Source: Boletus sp. NGJ
Lineage: Eukaryota; Basidiomycota; Agaricomycetes; Boletales; Boletaceae
Assembly (NCBI GenBank): GCA_019096195.1
Contig: JAGTXK010000095.1
Location: forward strand, 372,001-436,000
DNA: 64,000 nt
Reading direction: 5' to 3'
Position 1 is the first letter of the stretch, and the number at the start of each line of letters is the position of its first letter. Of this stretch, positions 58,382-64,000 are shown piece by piece. Both the position numbers and the translations under genes were made by a program. The notes under the pieces are model-generated. The model was given only the letters and a program-made list of their open reading frames with translations. It was not told the DNA's origin and searched no databases.

Positions 58382-60349
58382 TCACGAAACATTTCGTTGC
58401 TTTCCGGGCCCCGGCACCGTCTGTCTTTTAAGAACTCGGGGTCTTTCGGAGCTCGACCTGCTCCAGGTCAGTATCCAACCAGGATCTACTACTTCTGAGA
58501 AACCTACCCCATCGTCGCCCGCTGCCGTCTGCCACTTCCTTGGTTTCTTCCCGAAGCTCAACAATCTCAGGAACGCCAACGTCGCAACCGACAGGATGGC
58601 CACGGCAAGCGTCAATCCAGCGCCCAGGAATCCGGCGCCCACTAGACTAATAGGCGACAAGGCTGCCGAATGAGCTTGTTGTGCGGCGAGCGCGAGCGCA
58701 CCGCATCCTCTGTCTTGCGAATTCTGGCAGACGTTGCACCAGTCGGCCGTTGTATTCACGGCATAGGGCTAACGATCTCAAGCGTCAGTTTGTTCAGCGC
58801 GTGAAGGGCAAGGGGAAACGTCGCGGTTAAGAGCAGTCTGGAAGATGCTTACAGCCACGGCGTCGATAAAGACGGAGAGCGGAACGTCCCCGGTTTGATT
58901 CAAGAAATCATACGTCGTAAAGTCGGCGGTGCCATTCTTGAAATTGAACCGGATCACGGGTTCACCTCCCGAGCTCGGCTGGCGAACCTCGAACGCCACG
59001 GCCGAGGCATAGTCCACTGTGGTATCACACGGCGGTTGCGTCAGTGGTTGGATGTTACGACGATACGGAATGAAATTTACCGATTCCAGCGAGCTGTGGG
59101 TTGGCGGCTGCGATGCCCGTCATGTTGAACAGGGATATGAGGGGCTTGTAGGCGATGGCCGAGATCATCATCTTCACAGGGTTTGTCGTGTTCACGATAC
59201 CCTCGAACGCGTCGAGGATGGAAGGTACGATCGCTTGACCGGCGACTGTCACCAAATATGTGGGTTCAGTCTGTGAGGGGCGAGGCATGACTCACTGTTT
59301 CCGATGCCGGATATGCTCGGGTCAGTGAAGACGTTGTATTCGTGCCAGTTTGCAAGGGCTCTTGCTTGTTGGAGGAAAGTAGGAGGGAGTGCCTGGGCAA
59401 ACGTGGCGTTGTGAATGTCGTTGACGTTCATATAGTCGAAGATCTGATAGAAAAGGTTTGATCTCGAGTAATGCAAGCGATGCAGTCCCAACGTACGTTC
59501 CACTGTAAGTATGTCAAACTCGATGTAGAGGACACGCCCTGAAACAAAAGTTTCGTACCATGTTTTCCAAGCTGACCGATCGACCGTCCAGGTAGGGTGG
59601 AAGGAGGTCAAGGAAAGCAGCACTTTGGTTGGCCATTTGTTGAAACTCTGCAGAGTTATAAAAGTTGGTCGTGTGGGTGTCAAATGTCTGCGGCCAATTG
59701 AATACGCTGTCGAGGGAGGGAAAATACAAGGTACCAACATTGCAGTCAAAGAATCCTTGGAGCGAGACGTCCAGATTTGGGTCCACGCTATTGACTTGAT
59801 TCCTTGGTCAGTTACTTCGATCATAGGATACATTGCTGATGACGTACTGGCGACATACTGACGATCGCCAGGTGTTGTTTAGTTGAGTCAATACCAGCAC
59901 CAAGGTAAATGCACGAACCTGATACCCTCCGAGCGGAGCGACGATCGTCGAGCCATTTGCAAGTGTGATATTATTATCGGCCGTTATGGGCCAAAGTCCC
60001 TGCGTGAGCGAGACACACGAGTCATACACGACATAACCTTCATCACCGGTATCAGCGCTGATGTACACTTGAGACTGGTTGAACAGGCCAGTGCTCATCC
60101 CGGGGATGTGCGAGGAGGAAGAGGCATTTAAATATATCGACCGTAAAAGCTCGCCCAGCTGCAGTTCTTCTTGCTAGAGCGAGTCAGTGCTTCAAGGTTG
60201 ATCAAGAGCAAGAGATAACTTACGTTTCCCAATGGCGTGATTTGTGTTTTACTCGCAGTGTATGTCTTGGGGCTTTGATAAAAACCTTGGCGATCGCCGT
60301 GGCGGACGATAAGCACGACGCCGAGGATTTGACTGTCGTTTGACGCCAT
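58382..60349 (-). CDS. Histidine-acid-phosphatase-family membrane protein
   Basis: Branch-2 histidine phosphatase fold. The N-terminus holds the catalytic RHG motif in VVLIVRHGDRQGFYQSPKTY (about 60300), then YISADTGDEGYVVYDSCVSL, NWPQTFDTHTTNFYNS, PPYLDGRSVSLENM, ALANWHEYNVFTD, FEGIVNTTNPVKMMISAIAY, VDYASAVAFEVRQPSSGGEP and NTTADWCNVCQN. At the place where the family normally has the proton donor HD (S-A-H-D), this protein reads S-A-I-A-Y (about 59145). A hydrophobic segment near 58560-58650 (SLVGAGFLGAGLTLAVAILS) followed by basic residues forms a single C-terminal membrane anchor, and the tail ends GPGKQRNVS. No classical signal peptide is seen at the chosen start. Several Asn-x-Ser/Thr sites lie in the domain. 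Family sure; activity uncertain. Confidence 0.88.
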
Positions 60350-61288
60350 AGGATAAATCTGAGAGATGGAGAGCCCACGAACGAAGCACAGTGGCCAGGA
60401 GAAGGTGATTTATAAGAACCGCGTAGTAGGTGAGTATCACAATTTACCCGATGGGATTCGAAGGCCAACGTAATGATCCTTGAGAAGGAATCACTGTTGT
60501 CCCCCACGTTCATGAGGACATATATGAAGTGCTATCCCTTGGTCTAACGGCGCGTACCTCGGACTGTAGGCACACCTTGTACATGGTGCCTGGTCATTGA
60601 TAGGATCCAGAGGCTCGGCCGCCTAGATAAGTGTTGAGAAGATATTTTCCCTACAGCCTGAGATGCCAATGCAGATCGCCGCCAACACCGTCGTGACGTG
60701 TCAAGGTGTTAAAGTTCATCAAAATCCGAACTTCCGGCTTCAAACCAGGCATGACCATCTGCCGGTCCCTGTACAGAAACAGATACCTGCAAGTCACTGG
60801 GTTACGCTGTAACTCCCTCACAGTTCCTACAAGATAATTTTGGATCGAACATTGATGCCACTTGGCGCACTTGGCGCAACATATATGGCCGATTCCAGGC
60901 TGCCGTAGCACTGCCAGCACCGACTTGAACTTGAACTTGTATTAGCCCAACTTCTCGAGCCCGTGCGAGACTGGCAGAAGAATGGGTGCAAGCGCGTGAA
61001 GTCACCTCGCTCAAGTCACACGATAGAACTTCATTTCACCTACGGAGTCATTCTTACCGCCCGACGAGTTCATTCCCGAGTATAGATCAGTGAACATTTA
61101 CCAAGAGTTTTATTTGCTTCACTCAGCTTGGGTCGTTGATGTCTTGTGACTGGTATCAAGGCACTTCAATTGATCACCTGCTCACGAGGACACATATATT
61201 ATTAGTAGTACAACTTGAACTGGTATATCATACTCCTATCGTTATCCAGCCTGATCTCAGACTCGTCAAACCCTGACCACTTGCCAGA
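60350..61288. other. Intergenic stretch, nothing recognised
   Basis: No domain is seen in the short frames (60651-60920 and 60802-61014, minus). The interval lies between two divergent genes and must contain both promoters. Confidence 0.4.
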
Positions 61289-62946
61289 ATGCAGTCCGCG
61301 GTACGTTGGTACCCTCCAGCATACGACATTCGTGTCGAAGACATACCTATTCCAAAGTGAGTGTGGACGTGGCTTCGCCAGCCTAGCGTTCCGAGATAAA
61401 ACCTGATAAGATTACAGGATAGAACATCCAGACGATGCGATCGTCAAAGTCAAGGCATGTACATCACCTATATTACTTCTCGTCGTGCATTCCTGAGGGT
61501 TTTCGGACTTAGCTTGCGGGACTGTGTGGCAGCGATCTGCACATCTATCGCGGTACTGAAGGATCAACAGAACCGTAAGCTGCCCAGCATCCTGTCCATC
61601 GAGACGTTGGGACAAAAATAATATCTATCAGTTCCGTCTGTGGACATGAATTCATCGGAGAAGTGGTTGCCCTCGGTGCAAACTTCCAACCAGGAGCAGC
61701 GGGTCGACCGTATCTCTACTCCACTCTTAAAGTTGGAGACAAAGTCGTCTCGCCGTTCACGGTATCCTGTGGAGAATGCCAGTGCGTTATTATATTTCGA
61801 AATTTCCCTCCCGCAATCATCATGAATGCCTCCCACTAGTTACTGCCGCGTTGGTTTCACTTGCAGATGCGTCGAAAGCCGACTTTTCGGAACACCGCAC
61901 ACGCCGGGGGGCCAAGCCCAGTATGTTCGGGTCCCACGGGCGGGTGGTACACTCTACAATCTCGAAGGGATCTCCGCCGCGTTTGTACATCCTGACCAGG
62001 AGACCAGAGAGACGATCGGGAAACTCGCAGACTCGTCACTGCTCTTACTATGCGATATCTTACCAACAGGTGTATTTGCAGCCTTTCAGGCGTTGAACCA
62101 TCCAAAGACGCTGCCGATGCTGACGTCGAGAGCGTACCCCCAGAGTTCAGGGGCCAGCCTAGTGGAGAGCGGCGTGTCGGTCCCGTTCAAGGCAGAAGAC
62201 AAGCTGTTGACAATCGCGATCGTTGGCCTTGGACCAGTAGGAGTGGTACGTCGATGGTCGCTAGCTGGGCCTGACAATGGCTAATACAACTACGAATGGG
62301 CAAAGTGCGCGTGTATTGCGTTGCTCGACATGCTCTATGCGGGGGACGTCAAGTTTCGCATTGTCGCGATTGACCCGACGGAAACGCGACGAAAGAAAGT
62401 GGAGGCGATATACGCCAAGGTCTCACAGGCATATGGAAAGCAAGAAAATGGCCATCTGGAGATATCTGATATCGCAGCAAGCAAGAATGTTGTGACGAAG
62501 TGGACTGAGAGCATCGGGTGTAGTTCAGTTTTGGAGGTGAGCATACGGATGTCATCAAGGACTTGGGTTGATAAATATTATCATTATCGTGACTCATCCT
62601 TTTGATTCAGGTCGTCGGAAACACGAGTGCTCTTTCGCTTTCGTACGAGTTGGTGAGACCGTTCGGGTGTATAACCTCGGTAGGAGTGCACGCAGAACAC
62701 CAAGTGCCTTACACTGGTCGGGAGCTGTACAACAAGAACGTGTCATTGGACTTTGGGCGCTGCCCAGTACGGGCGATGTTCCCTATGGCGCTTGACTTGC
62801 TACTCCGAAGGCAGGACGTCTTTGGAGAGGTCGGGGGAGAGACAAGCCTGGTGGAAAAGGTCGTCGGGTTCGAAGTAGCGGCGAAGACGTACGACGATTT
62901 TGACAAGGGAAGATGTGGGAAGGTATTGTTTGATCCTTGGAGATGA
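61289..62946 (+). CDS. Zinc-containing alcohol dehydrogenase, MDR superfamily
   Basis: An NAD(P)-dependent medium-chain dehydrogenase; substrate unknown. Exon 1 starts MQSAVRWYPPAYDIRVEDIP. The catalytic-zinc motifs follow: LCGSDLHIYRGTE (61520) and VCGHEFIGEVVALGANF (61640), then VGDKVVSPFTVSCGECQ / CRVGFTCRC, the structural-zinc region split by an intron. GGQAQYVRVP and a cofactor motif IAIVGLGPVGV (62215) with CACIALLDML after an intron, FRIVAIDPTETRR, and SSVLE/VVGNTSALSLSYELVRP complete the fold. The end is FDKGRCGKVLFDPWR. About 430 residues, slightly longer than typical formaldehyde-dehydrogenase-like enzymes. All zinc-binding cysteines appear present. Confidence 0.9.
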
Positions 62947-63212
62947 GGAATTCTGTTCTGTGATCGCATCTTATGTGGTCTCCCATTAGCAGACCAAAGT
63001 GTTAAACAAAGAGAAAAGAGAGAAAGATTTTGGTATTTGACGCGAATGTGACCATGCCACGTGATATGTAACGCGTGTGTCACGCGTCTTGCTGACGCCA
63101 AACTCACGAGGAGGTTCGCTACTGCGACTCGGTGAATTTCGTGCTACGCCCTGCCTAGAATTGTTGATCCAGGATATTAGGCCCATCTTGGCCAGTTTAG
63201 CACTTTGTGCCA

Positions 63213-64000
<788 letters not shown>

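Noticed and set aside
61826-62284. Separate 152-codon plus-strand gene
   Set aside because: It is an internal exon of the zinc alcohol dehydrogenase, not an independent gene.

Overview
The window is nuclear DNA of a filamentous basidiomycete, most likely an Agaricomycete. Almost every gene is broken by many introns of about 50-60 bases with GTACGT/GTAAGT-type donors and CTAAC-like branch points. The repertoire (TALE homeobox factor, Cdc25-type Ras GEF with a WW domain, chitin synthase, a septation-network scaffold of the Nud1/Cdc11 type, UreG, WD40 and P-loop ATPase families expanded in mushrooms) is fungal. The species cannot be named from the sequence. All assignments come from reading translated exons by eye; exon joins are inferred from splice signals and protein continuity.

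Layout. 0.7-3.0 kb: secreted beta-hexosaminidase (minus). 3.0-8.8 kb: histone H3K9-type SET methyltransferase with a very long disordered N-terminus and a tandemly duplicated exon (minus). 8.9-10.0 kb: unknown nuclear-looking protein (minus). 10.6-14.0 kb: chitin synthase (minus). 14.4-15.1 kb: small membrane protein (minus). 15.1-22.3 kb: accessory stretch with a P-loop ATPase gene (plus) lying between two direct copies of a 230-base piece of a short-chain dehydrogenase (SDR) gene, an intact SDR, and SDR relics. 22.5-24.2 kb: WD40 protein. 25.9-26.6 kb: probable membrane protein. 26.7-30.8 kb: Ras guanine-nucleotide exchange factor (minus), divergent from a Vip1-like RRM protein (30.9-32.0 kb, plus). 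32.4-35.4 kb: decayed GH28 gene and unassigned repeats. 35.5-37.8 kb: UreG (minus) divergent from USB1 (plus). 37.9-40.0 kb: METTL25-like methyltransferase (minus). 40.4-41.6 kb: cytochrome P450 pseudogene. 42-45.5 kb: gene-poor stretch with many A/T homopolymers. 45.5-47.3 kb: TALE homeobox factor (minus). 48.6-53.5 kb: Nud1/Cdc11-like scaffold (minus). 54.6-55.6 kb: class I methyltransferase (minus). 56.9-58.2 kb: Iwr1 (plus). 58.4-60.3 kb: histidine-acid-phosphatase family membrane protein lacking the usual second catalytic motif (minus). 61.3-62.9 kb: zinc alcohol dehydrogenase (plus). 63.2 kb-end: start of SMC3 (plus).

Most genes are conserved housekeeping or developmental functions (cell wall, Ras and septation signalling, cohesin, snRNA processing, Pol II import, urease maturation). 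The accessory material is concentrated at 15-25 kb and 32-45 kb, where duplicated fragments, pseudogenes and gene-free DNA lie. The points most worth a second look are the ATPase between direct repeats, the phosphatase that looks like a pseudoenzyme, the exon duplication in the SET protein, and a 12-base microexon in the RRM gene.
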